A stretch of DNA of 64,000 nucleotides, from the NCBI GenBank assembly GCA_006503535.1, contig QYRS01000012.1:1302001-1366000 (forward strand), given 5' to 3'. Shown piece after piece: positions 53,339 through 64,000 of the stretch (positions are counted from its first letter, which is position 1; each line of letters opens with the position of its first letter). The notes beneath the pieces are model-generated. The model ran no database searches. It saw only the letters and a list, made by a program, of their open reading frames with translations, and was not told the origin of the DNA. The position numbers and the translations under genes are program-made. The DNA comes from Arthrinium phaeospermum (Eukaryota > Ascomycota > Sordariomycetes > Amphisphaeriales > Apiosporaceae).

Positions 53339-56300
53339 ATGCACCTCTATTTAGACGCCCTAAGTTCCCTGCCCCAATGTAGCCTCAAGTCCGCTTCCAT
53401 GCTGTACCAATCCATCATGGGATCCACAAGGGATGATTACAACGAGCCTGGCCGTTCTCGGGACAGATCCGAGAACAACGTCTACAACACTACGGCCAGC
53501 CACGAAGACAAGTCCCACCAGATCATCTCTTCCTACTTCATTGGGCCCCAGGCCGAGAACCTGGGCTACTTCAAGGAGAACATCCACGCCATCTTGGACG
53601 AGCTCGAGAAGGCTCGGCATGCCTATTTCCCGGAAGACGGAGTGTGTATATATATATCGAACAAGCTTGATCATGGCACTCTTTGGGACCATACTAACCC
53701 GTGCAACATAGAGATTCATCAGCCGCAAGACGCAGCAGACGGAGGGTTTTATTCGGTCCAAGGATAAGCTCAAGAATGCGGTCCGAAAGGTGTCCAACAT
53801 TATTGCCAGAGCCAGCATTCCGTTCTGGTCTCCTCGGTACCAGGCTCACATGTAGGTCATCACCCAACATTATATATATCCCACCACATGTTGCTGATGG
53901 TGAACACAACTATGGGTGCACCGATATGAGTATGGCATCGCTGTTAGGCTATTTTATGACCATGCTGTACAATCCCAACAACGTCGCCATTGAAGCCAGC
54001 CCCGTATCGACCGTGGCAGAGATCGAAGTTGGGGAGCAGCTGTGTGAGCTCTTCGGCTACAACACCCGGGAGGACAACCCCGAGGCTCCTACGGCATGGG
54101 GCCATGTGACCTGCGATGGGACAGTGGCCAACCTCGAGTCCATGTGGTAAGATTGCAAGATTCCTGATGGGAATGACTGACTACGTGCTTACTTGCAGCT
54201 TCATGTAGGGTCGGTACGTACTCAGCACAAACACCACACCAGCTATATTGCATTTGAAAACTTACCATATACCTAAGCACGGAACTTGAAGTTCTACCCA
54301 CCCGCATTGCGCAAAGCCTTTGACCCGAGTCAGAAGCTCCACTTCCTCTCCGAGGAGTTCCATGTTGAGACTTGCAAGGGAGAGCGCAAGCTGTTTGCCC
54401 GTCTCTCGAACTGGGAGCTGCTCAACCTGAAGCCATCCGACATTCTGGACCTTCCGGACCGGCTTTATCAGGAGCACGGCGTGTCGAACGCGTTTCTTTC
54501 GGAGATCATGAGGAAGTTCACGATACAGTCTACGGGAAAAGATGAGCTGGAGAGGGAGTTGGGCTTGACGAAGCCGTGCCAGTATATGCTGGCAAACACC
54601 CGGCATTACTCCTGGCCAAAGGGAGCCGGTAAGCTTAGGTTCTCCCTGTACTGGGTTTGATAAGCACTAATAATATAGCAATTTGTGGCTTGGGCTCCGA
54701 CAACGTGGTCGGTATCCCCGTGGACCTGGAAGCGCGTCTCGACTTGGAAGAACTCGAGAAGAGGCTTAGGCGTAATCTGGAAGAGAAGCAGCCCGTACTG
54801 GCGGTTGTGGGAATAATGGGTTCGACGGAAGGTGAGAGAAAGCGATATTCGCCGCAAAGCCCCTCTGATTACCGTCTAGCTGACCCCGAAAAGAGGGCGC
54901 CGTCGATCGCCTGAGAGGCATCCTAGCCCTGCGCAAGCAGTTCCAAACCGAGGGTCTGTCATTCCTGATCCACGCCGACGCCGCCTGGGGCGGCTACTTC
55001 TGCTCCATGCTGCCCCGAGACTACCAGCCCGGGGACCGCACCAACCTGCCCACCGAGCTGGGCGCGGGCGACGGCTTCGTGCCCGACGCAAGCCTGCGCG
55101 TCGAGACCCAGGAGGACCTGTACGCCATGCGCTTCGTCGACTCCATCACCGTCGACCCCCACAAGGCGGGCTACATCCCGTACCCAGCCAGCGGCCTCTG
55201 CTACCGCGACGGGCGCATGCGCTTCCTGGTCACTTGGACGGCGCCGGTGCTGTCGCGGGGCTCGGTCACGAGTATTGGCATCTACGGCGTCGAGGGGAGT
55301 AAGCCCGGTGCGGCGGCCATGTCGACGTGGCTTGCCAACAAGACTATTGGCCTCAATCCGGAGGGCTACGGCGCCCTCTTGGGAGAGGTGACATGGACTT
55401 GCACAAGGGTAAGTACGATTCGACACTCCTCTGTTAGTATAGTGTTGTTATCAGACCGTTGACTTGATTACGCCCAATCTGTAGTTATCAGCAGAATGGG
55501 CTTCCCTAACGAACTCGCAAAGCCCCTTTCACTGCGTCCCCTTCAACATGCTCCCCTCGGAGCTAAGCAAGCACACATCCGAAGAAAAGGTCCAAGCCGA
55601 AAAGGCCCGCATCCGCACCGACATCATCGCCAAGACCAACGCCGAGATCGTGGCCGAGGACCGGCACCGGCGCGACGAGGACAAGGCGATGCGGCTCATG
55701 CGGGCGCTGGGCTCGGACCTCAACATCAACGCCTTCGCGCTCAACTTCCGCTACGAGGACGGGACCCTCAACGACGACCTCGAGGAGGCCAACTACCTGA
55801 TGCAGCGCGTCGTCGGGGCCCTGTCGGTCGAGAGCCCGAATGACCGGCCCGCCGACATCCCGCTCTTCCTCACCTCGACCGAGTTCTCGGACGAGCTGTA
55901 CGGCGAGTGCAAGAAGCACTTTGTCCGGCGGCTCGGGCTCGCGCCCAGCAAGCAGGACTTGATGGTGCTGCGCAATGTCGTCATGTCTCCGTTCCCGACC
56001 GACCAGAACTTCATACGCAAGCTGGCCACGACCTTTTACGATGTTGTCGCGAGAGAGACCGAGGTCTGCCACTTTTACTTTTCCTTTTCTTTTTGCTCTT
56101 CCCAACATCCAGAATTTCACATAGGGGACTCAAACTGATGACGAATACTACACAGATTGTCCGCCAGCGCAACAAAACGGCCCCCGTCGTCCACAGGTTC
56201 CTCATCCAGGGGATAGCCAAGATCTACCTGATTCACCTGCCCATGTTCCACGAGGCCAACCACCGCCAGCAGCTCATCGTCGCGGCCGAATTCGACGCGG

Positions 56301-57501
56301 CCGCCAAGGCCAAGTACGACGCCATGAAGCGGGCCAACCCGACGGAGCCCCTGATCCTGGTCACGAAGCAGAAGGTCCTGCTCCGGGACGTGGTGGAGCG
56401 CGCCGGCCGGTTCCAGGCGCAGATCATGACCAATGCATCGTACGTCTTCCACTCTGACTGTCCTAAAAGCTAGCGGGAATATGTGCGGTTCGCGGAAGCA
56501 GACACTAATTAAAAACAAATGAACAGTGGCATTGTGCTCCAGGATCTAGAGGTGTCCTTGGAGACCAAGATTGTGAGCCGGCCACTCAATTCCAAGTGGC
56601 GTCTCGAGAAGTATCCGGATACTTATATGCCATTCTATCTCTACGGCACTGGTAAGTTCTCGTCGTCGCACCCGATACAAATCGTGGGTGTGTTTTGGTC
56701 ACTGACAAGACACCCCCAGCGACCGAAGCCAACATCGACCATGTCATCGTCCGCGCGCCCAACACGCAGCTGTCGGCGGGGCGTTGCAAGCTCGATTTCT
56801 ACCAGGAAGTCGAGGAGAATATCTGGGAGAACAACTTGGTTCTGCTCATGGAAAACGTCCGCGAGGAGCCCATGCAGCCGTTCCCACCAAACAGCGAGAT
56901 CGGCAGCAAGAACGGCGCCATCGTCGCCCACGAAAGCTACCACGTGGACACGGAGAAAGAGGTGAAGCAAAGAAGTAACCCCAAAGTGAGTGATTAGTAG
57001 TAGTGATGGGTGGTAGAGAATCGGACCAAAAGCCGGCATGCTGAATAAACCCTACAGAACGGCCTCACCCCCTCGAAGCGCGACCCCTACAAGGACTCCA
57101 TCACCCGCCCCCGGGGCGAGCCGAACGGCATCCGGCACGACGGCAACGGGGACCGCACCCACCACGCCCACGAGGAAGACGTCGCGCCGCGACCGCACAC
57201 CGCGGCCCGGGTGGTGACGTCGGAGACCCGAAGCGGCTCCGCGCGCGGGTCCCAGTTCTTCTTTCGGCCCGGCGCGATATTCAAGGTCAGCGTCTGGAGA
57301 GATCGGGATCGGTCGGACAGCGAGACCTTCGACATCCAAAAGATGGCGACGCCCGACAACTTTGTCGGCCGGGGCACCCTGACGCTTGGGGATAGCGTGT
57401 TCGTCGATAGCGAGGCGATGAATGCGGACCGCTTCAGGAAGGTCGAGAATATTGACCAGTGGCGACATGAGTTCAATCAAATTGGCAAGGAGATGGTGTA
57501 A
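53339..57501 (+). CDS. Long group II PLP-dependent amino-acid decarboxylase
   Basis: Twelve exons: 53339-53641, 53712-53851, 53931-54146, 54209-54213, 54278-54628, 54679-54831, 54894-55408, 55485-56063, 56156-56439, 56527-56651, 56720-56985, 57058-57501. All phases agree; 1126 residues (ATG 53417 is an alternative start). PLP-fold landmarks: ASLLGYFMTMLYNPNNVAIE, GHVTCDGTVANLESMWVARN, HADAAWGGYF (Asp that pairs with the pyridine N) and SITVDPHKAGYIPYPASG, whose Lys480 should bind PLP. It should decarboxylate an amino acid to an amine; tyrosine, DOPA, tryptophan and glutamate enzymes share this fold. About 400 residues follow the usual domain and match nothing I know. Odd points: a 5-nt exon, a displaced acceptor before exon 3, and a weak donor (GTCTGC) after exon 8. 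Confidence 0.85.
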
Positions 57502-57743
57502 AGATGGGCAACTGGTCCTGAGGATTCGTACTTCTTTCCCCCCTATTTCCAAGCAATTCACAATATGCGATAGGTAATAGCATTGATACGTGGTAAAATT
57601 TGGTATAAATAGCAATCAACGTCAACCAACGTCGAGAGTAAAACGCCTAGAATACAATTGAAATAATCATTTGATCGTGAAATTCATCGCTGAAATCGGA
57701 ACCGAGTTTTTCCTTTCGAATTTGGCCATTTCCTCCTTTTTGT

Positions 57744-59660
57744 TTAGACCTCGTTGCTGGGGTAGGCGACCTTGGTCGTCGAGTTGAACTCCTCCTTCAT
57801 CGTCCGCACGCTCACGAACCTCGTCAGGAAGTTGGCGCTTCCGGCCTTGTCGTTGGTGCCGGACGCGCGGGCGCCACCGAACGGCTGCTGGCCGACGACG
57901 GCACCTGTGCTCTTGCAGTTGATGTAGAAGTTGCCGGCCGAGTTGCGCAGGGCCTCCTCGGCGGTGCGGATGGCTTGCCTGTCCTGCGCGAAGACAGATC
58001 CCGTCAGGCCGTACTCGCCCGTCGAGTCGACAACCTTGCAGATCTCTTCGAAGGCCTTGGGGCCAGCATCCTCGTAGACGTGGACGCAGAGGACGGGACC
58101 GAAGAGCTCAGTGGACAAGAGCTTGTGGTTGGGGTTGGTAGTCGCGTAGACGGTGGGGTGGATGAAGTAGCCCTTGCTGTCGTCGTATTTACCTCCGACA
58201 ACCAGCTCCAGGTCGCTGTCGTTCTTGGCATCATCAATCACGCCCGAAAGCTTCTTGAAGCTGTTGGCGTGAATAACGGGTCCGTTGAAGTTCTCGTGCT
58301 GCAACGGCTCGCCGATCTTCAGGGCCTCGACCTCGGCTGCAAGCTGTGACTTGAACTCGGGCCACAGAGACTTGGGTACGTAGGCACGGCTGGTAGCGCT
58401 GCACTTCTGTCCCTGGAACTCGAATGCACCACGGACGGTCTGCACGGCAGCGTTGCGGACCTCGGCGGTGTTGTGGACCAAGTGGAAGTTCTTGCCACCA
58501 GTCTCGCCCACGATACGGGGGTAGCTCTTGTACCGGCCCTCGGAGGTGCCTTGGCCGATTTGGCCAAACAGCTTGCGGAATATGGCGGTGCTTCCAGTGT
58601 AGTGCAGAGAAGCGAAGTCCTTGTGGGCAAGAACCGTCTTGGTAACCTCCTCAGGCGGGCCCGGTACGAATTGGATGACGTTCGGCGGCAGACCGGCCTC
58701 GAGGAGAATCTTGTAGAGCAGCCAGTTGGATGCGATGGCGAAATCGGACGGCTTCCAAACGACGACGTTGCCGAGAAGAGCGGGGGCACCGACAAGGTTA
58801 CCTGCGATGGCAGTGAAGTTGAAGGGGCTGATGGCATACACGAAGCCCTCAAGCGGCCTGTACTCAACACGGTTCCAGACACCCGGGGAGTTGTGCTGGG
58901 GCTGCTCGGCATAGAGTTCCTCGGCGTACGCAACGTTGAAGCGGAAGAAGTCGGCCAGCTCAGCCGCCGCATCGATCTCAGCCTGCCAGGCGTTCTTTCC
59001 CTGTCCCAACATGGTAGCGGCCATGATTTCATAGCGGTACTTGCCAGAGATCAAGTCTGCCGCCTTGAGGAAGACAGCAGCCCGGTCGGCAAAAGGCAGG
59101 GCCTCCCACGCGGGCTTGGCTGCAAGAGCGGCCTCAATGGCGTTGTTGACATCAGAAGGGCTGGCAAGGGAGTAAGAAGCCACAGTTTGCGAATGGTCTG
59201 AGGGGTTCTGCTGTGTGGCGGTTTGCGAAGATTTGATCTGAGAGGATATTAGAGGGGCTGGTCTTAGCATAGCCAATGGGAAGTATAGCATACCTCTTTA
59301 CCTCCAATGCAGAGAGGCACCTCTAGCGGCAGGCTCGTCTTCATGGTCTCGTAGGAAGCCGTGAGGCCTTCCCGCTGTGATGAGCCCTTGGCATAATGGT
59401 GCTGTAGCAAATGGTAAGTATAATTATGTCAATGCCCTAGGATTGGTCGTGCCACTTACGTTGGGCTCGTTGAAGACCTTGGGGGTCTGGAAAGTCGCCA
59501 GTTGGACGAGTCTAGGGCTGCTGGTGCTCAGAGTCCTGGTGGACGTGATCGCCGAGGGGATCTGTCGGCGCAGGCCGCATCTGGATGTCACTTGCAGTCT
59601 GGAGGTCGACTGCAGTGCTCTCACGGCTTGCAGGTTTGGAGATCCTCGTAGCCCCGCCAT
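57744..59660 (-). CDS. Delta-1-pyrroline-5-carboxylate dehydrogenase, mitochondrial
   Basis: Three exons on the minus strand, 59660-59460, 59401-59294 and 59237-57744, all phase 0; 600 residues. The first exon encodes an Arg/Ser-rich, acid-poor presequence (LRRQIPSAITSTRTLSTSS) for mitochondrial import. The enzyme core opens with FNEPNHHYAKGS, and VPLCIGGKEIKSSQTATQQN spans the second join. ALDH motifs: AISPFNFTAIAGNL, GETGGKNFHLV with the general-base Glu, FEFQGQKCSATSRAYVP with the catalytic Cys382, and FGGARASGTNDKAGS. It oxidises P5C (as glutamate semialdehyde) to glutamate with NAD, the second step of proline use (yeast Put2, Aspergillus PrnC). It is convergent with the decarboxylase gene, 242 bp apart. 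Confidence 0.95.
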
Positions 59661-60746
59661 GATTGTGGATGTGAGTAGGGAGACGGACGGTGGAGAAATG
59701 GGAATCCGTAGGTCGAAGAGACACTCGTACAACGCGCGAAAGATGGCACAATAAGACAAGATAGATGTATTACAATGATAGAACTTGAACCTTCCCTTTC
59801 CTCTCTGCAATTCTCGAATATCACATAGGATCAAGGCCGCTTTTGAATGCAGTGTGAAGATAGTACTAGAAGGGTTGAACGGCAGGGAGCGCGCTTTGTC
59901 TCGGCATTGTGCGGGGCGCCGACAGTCCATTGGGAATTGGCCAATGACGCTATCCGGGTCCAGACTGATAACCACTGTGGGGTAAGCCAATTGCAGCCGA
60001 GCTCGGGATATATGCTGCAGCACCATGACCCGGCAGCCTGAGCCTGCATTTCTATACGATTCAGCACCTCCTATCATCGGACCCGTTCCTCGTGCATTGG
60101 ACCCTCAAGTTCCTCCAGCCGCCAAGCGACTGTCCACGTTCGGCCTGAGTCGGTACACGGCAAGGCGGGCGAGTAGGATTTCTGCTATGTGGAGCAAACT
60201 ACATTTTTAGCTCCTCAAGTGTCAAGATAAAGGAGTCGACTGAAATACGAGCAAGCTGGCACCAATGTCGTCTATCACGGTTGCTTACAGCCTGCAATCA
60301 TAAATCGACGGGCTGCCAGGTGAGGGCTCGCCGACGACTAACGTTCTTTCTTCCTAGTTATGCTGATCGAATGATGAAATTTATATCTTGTGACTCTGTC
60401 TTGTAGGGGCGCTATACAAGACTATTGTGGTCAGCGTTTAGCATTACATGTAAAAGGGGGCAGGTGGGCAGGTCGTCGTGTTTTATACCCCCCGAAGTCC
60501 CACATCATTACTCTTATTACAATCAACAACCAAACAACACATGAATCGGGCATCGCCCTTCAGTACTCTCTCTGCTAGAACTGGGTATCATCTACTCCTC
60601 TGCCCCCGCAGTCTTTCAAGCTTTCAGAACTGCTGAGAATCATACAACACCATAAACCCCCGATGACTATCGCGTCTTCTTGGAAAACAAGCGCAGTACA
60701 GGCACCTCAAACAGCAATGCTGTACACGCTTCAGCCAGCGCCAGCA
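59661..60746. other. Intergenic region
   Basis: About 1.1 kb: promoter of the P5C dehydrogenase gene and 3' flank of the PhoD-like gene. Frames of 60-80 codons on both strands are unsupported. No clear element is seen. Confidence 0.45.
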
Positions 60747-63331
60747 CTATTGACTAGCCCTGCGGACTGAGGGTGCCGCGCTTCCAGTGGGCTGGGTGCC
60801 AGGCCTCGCGGTGCCTGCCTTTGATGCGTGGGAACGGATAGAGCGAGCCTTGTGGCTGGCGTACTTCCCAGCTTCATACTTCAGCGCTGGGATCGTCAGG
60901 CCATAAGGCTGTGTGCGACCTTCCGCGTTGTGCTGGTCAATCTCGACACAAATGCTGCAATCGAGCGATCCATCATTGCTCTTGCCATGCGTCTCAAGGC
61001 TAGCTGCTTTGTGCTCAGTTCCTGCGCCAGATTCTCCTTTGTGTAGGAAAGTATGGCCATCCTTCCCCTCGAACTCGTTTCCGGTGGCAGCAGTAGGTTG
61101 TGCTTCCACGTCACCGTTGGCTGTTGCTCCGCGGTTGTTGGGCGAATTCTCAGTGATGATGGCAAAGTTTCGACTCGGCATTGTGACGTGGTTCGAGCTG
61201 GCCGTCTTGTTGGTGTCGCCAGGGTCTTTGTTGAAGAGGTTCATCAGGGTCTCATCCGTGTCATGGTTGAGGTGATGAATCTTGTTGCGTTTCGCAAGGA
61301 GATTGGCAATCGCATTGGGCGGTGGCTTGTTGACAATAGCCGACGAGACGACATTGACAATGTATCGATGGTCTTCTTCAGCAGGAATATGCAGCTTCGG
61401 GTTGGAATAGAATCGGCCCAAAGCAGCGAGATGGACGTCGCCTCCCAGGATGGTGACTCGGACCGAGTGCTCCGCGGCAACAGTTTGCAGGCGCTCGATG
61501 AATGTGTTTCGCTCCTTCTTGTGAGTTTTTGCCGTGTAATGGTCGTCCAAGTCATCAAGCAAATCGACGCTTCCATCGAAATGGTTAAACACACCACCGC
61601 CTTTCGAGGCCTGTTAGTCTCGGGCGCGATCATGGTCTAGGATATTTACTCACCAAAACCGAAACGTCTGTTGAGGAACTTGATCGGTGCAATAAGCGGG
61701 CTTGAGAAAATGTTCTCCAACCAAGTGAGGCGCTATACATGGTCAGCAGGGTGTCGGTGCGATGGGCACGGTAGACTCACAGGATACGCAATAGGGATTC
61801 CGAGAAGGACGATCAGATGTTTGAATCCTTGGCCAGACTCTTCGGCGTCTGTGAGTTCCTGTCGGAGACGATCAAATATCATATCGTACGTCTCGGGGTA
61901 GTTGACCTGATGGCGGGTTCGCTCCGTGCGAGCATCGACGCCTACAAAGGCAATTCTGGATCCCAACCTGGCAAACATGTTCATAGAATGTTCAGCAACA
62001 TAAGGACCCGGCTGTTTGCCAATGATATAGCCTTGTTCGGTGCCAAGAGTTTGCTTGGCAACAAATGTGTCCTTCAGCTGAGCGTGGTCGGCATTATCGC
62101 CCGCTTCCATCGTCTGTGGCGCATCTGTAGTGTAGGTCGAAGACGGGGGAGCAAGATGATGCTGGAAGAGCAGGTAGTATTTGTGAGCGGTACCACCAAT
62201 GCCACGGAAAACATCGCACAGCATGAAATCATTGACGTAGGATCCGAACCCATCAATAATGTCGTGATCATCCCAAATGTTCAGCGCCGGGATTTGCCCA
62301 TTAGCTGTCGCGAAAGGCTCGGTTGAGTACCATCGGATATAGTTGTTGAGGTAGTAGTCATCACAGGCTTTCCGCAGCGACTCCGGGAAGGGGTAGTCTC
62401 TCCGCGCCTTGGGATTTCCAATGTCCGTCCAAGCTCGGAGAGGGCCATCAACTCGAATTCCGTCGTTGTAAATTTGGTCACCGCCGCCAATCATGACGTG
62501 GAAGGGGTTTTCAGCATGGCGGCGCTGGACATCGTTCCACAACGCCGCGCCACTCCATGCATCCTCATCAGTTCCCACGCTGAAGCCGTTGCACGAGTGA
62601 AACATGATACGCATCGACTCGCTGGCAGCAGGCACAAAGAAGTAATTGACCTTGGGCTTCGTCGTGCTCGCGTATCGTACATCGGCAATCGAGTAGGCCC
62701 ACTTAGTCTCGGTATCGTGAACATCGCAAGTAAGAGGGAATTGCCAAAAGGTGTTCCGAGGATCAGAATACAGACAGTTGCCCGTGACATCCGTTCCGTG
62801 GTCACTCCTAATGCCGTTTGCGTTGTTTGCCAAGGCCGACTCGGCACCGTTCGCTTCTGCGCCCTCTCCTGTAAGACCCTGTTGCACATTGTGGGCTGCC
62901 TCGACACGGCCAAGGTTGAGAACAGGTTTAAATTCTTGCGTCTTGCCTCCTCCTCTTGTAACGATAAGAGCGCTGCCATACCAGACACCGTTTTCCATGT
63001 GCCGGAAGTTGATCAGGGGACCGCAAACGACCTCCTTGCCATCGTTGGTCGCGGCAGTACCCACAGCGCCATCGTTGGCACCATTAGTGTCGCCAATCAC
63101 GATGGGTTTGAAATTGCCCGTGCCCTGCGTCGACGGCCGGTCTCCTTCAACCCTCGACTTGTTGAGAAAGCCGCTCAGGTCCTGGGTATCGGCGCTCGCA
63201 AGTTGGGCATCTCGGGGCACAACGTGGCGGTGGAACGAAGACGACTCTTGGTGCCGCCACTGGCTCGCAGACGCGTACTGGCTCGACTGGTCGACCTCGG
63301 CAAGGGGATCCCTGTCGGCATGCGACGACAT
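60747..63331 (-). CDS. PhoD-like metallophosphatase
   Basis: Three exons on the minus strand, 63331-61781, 61732-61654 and 61600-60747; phases agree, 827 residues (an in-frame ATG at 63352 is the other start). PhoD-type landmarks: MIGGGDQIYNDGIRVD (metal-binding Asp), ALNIWDDHDIIDGFGSY (the W-D-D-H-D metal site), ARLGSRIAFVGVDARTERTR, HLIVLLGIPIAYPRLTWLEN across the first join, and VTILGGDVHLAALGRF (the GGDVH metal ligands). No signal peptide is visible, so it is probably cytosolic, unlike bacterial PhoD. The N-terminal ~150 residues look disordered, and the last 150 are Ala/Ser/Thr-rich. Fungal members of this branch are uncharacterised phosphodiesterase/phosphatase candidates. The spliced middle exon is only 79 nt. 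Confidence 0.92.
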
Positions 63332-64000
63332 GTTGAGCGTCGCGAATATCAAAAAGAGGTCGCACGGTAAACAATTGAGCGTTCGAAGAGGGTGCTCCTT
63401 GAAGAAAATCCACTGAACGAGAGACGGTCGGCCAGACGCGAGCAGCGGGTTGAATTGTTGTCACGCAGCAAAGTTGCCAAGCTATTGCTTGCGTTGCTAG
63501 CAGCTGTAATCGGTAACCGTTGCGGTGATCAGCAACTTAGCTGTCCAGATTCCGAAAATCACTGCAGTAATCACTTGGGGCGAGTAATTGGGAAGCGGTA
63601 AGATTGGAAAAGGCCAAGGGGCAGAGGGCGTGCCGTATATATCGACAAGACGTATGCCAAGACCGCAATATCTGGGCGATTCAGACAGGGGAGCTTCAAA
63701 ACCTGGCTAAAAGGTACCAGAGCCAGTCGGGCCGCATGCAAAAATAATCTGCTGTTACTAAGGGATACCCGAAAAAGATTGCTTCAAAAGAATGCAGATG
63801 AGGAAATCACAGGCAAAATGTCACGAAGAAGGAAAAGAAAACATAACAGCAGGCATACTGCCAAGACGTCGCAATCGCAATTGGATGTTCCTTTGAGTCT
63901 CCCGATGGGCCGTCACCATAGAGACCGGCCAAGGAGAAAGAAGAAACATGATGGAGTTGGTTTCCCATGGCCAGCAAACCAAACCCCCATGCCAACCATC
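63332..64000. other. Upstream region of the PhoD-like gene
   Basis: About 670 bp to the window edge. No gene is seen; a small frame at 63807-63995 minus has no features. It probably carries the promoter of the gene starting at 63331. Confidence 0.45.

Noticed and set aside
1..64000. CRISPR arrays, insertion sequences, viral or bacterial operon features
   Set aside because: Nothing of the kind is visible; the gene structure is eukaryotic throughout.

Overview
The window looks like nuclear DNA of a filamentous ascomycete, most likely a sordariomycete. Genes are split by short GT-AG introns (about 50-180 nt) with CTAAC/CTGAC-type branch sites. Coding sequence is GC-rich at third positions, there are no operons, and several gene families are typically fungal: HET-domain protein, penicillin acyltransferase-like protein, F-box-like protein and a Vrl1-type VPS9/ankyrin/PX protein. 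I joined exons by hand; the joins quoted keep the reading frame. Nothing was searched against a database, so family names rest on motifs I can read.

Layout. 0.7-7.3 kb: an AhpC/TSA-type thioredoxin-fold protein (+), the mitochondrial import receptor Tom70 (-), and a class IV aminotransferase-like protein (+), the last two divergent. 7.8-15.9 kb: GH78 alpha-L-rhamnosidase (+), a penicillin acyltransferase-like Ntn hydrolase (-), a polyproline membrane protein (+) and a Kelch-like propeller protein (+). 16-19.6 kb: a HET-domain protein and a P-loop sulfotransferase-like membrane protein (both -). 19.6-23.2 kb: a gene-poor stretch with a tRNA-like element and an F-box-like gene that seems shortened. 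23.3-37.9 kb: a coiled-coil protein that may sit at the spindle pole body, a secreted PEBP-family protein with a 10-nt exon, a SNF2-family ATPase, and a large VPS9/ankyrin/PX endosomal protein. 38-41.6 kb holds no convincing gene and leads into a 559-aa protein of unknown function with an 8-nt first coding exon. 44.4-46.5 kb is a graveyard: an acetyltransferase-like gene broken by an in-frame stop, and the 3' remnant of an aldo-keto reductase. 46.7-57.5 kb groups a cytochrome P450, a sugar-type MFS transporter, a short-chain reductase and a long group II PLP decarboxylase in 12 exons. 57.7-63.3 kb: mitochondrial P5C dehydrogenase (proline catabolism) and a PhoD-like metallophosphatase.

How the genes relate. 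Most are unrelated housekeeping genes. The one stretch that reads like a metabolic neighbourhood is 46-57.5 kb (P450, transporter, SDR, amino-acid decarboxylase, aldo-keto reductase remnant). It has no polyketide synthase, peptide synthetase or terpene synthase in view, so calling it an amine-based pathway is a hypothesis. The most unusual gene-structure observation is in the decarboxylase: a 5-nt micro-exon (54209-54213) restores the conserved reading frame, and a nearby intron appears to have lost its usual 3' splice site and to use an AG 15 nt downstream.
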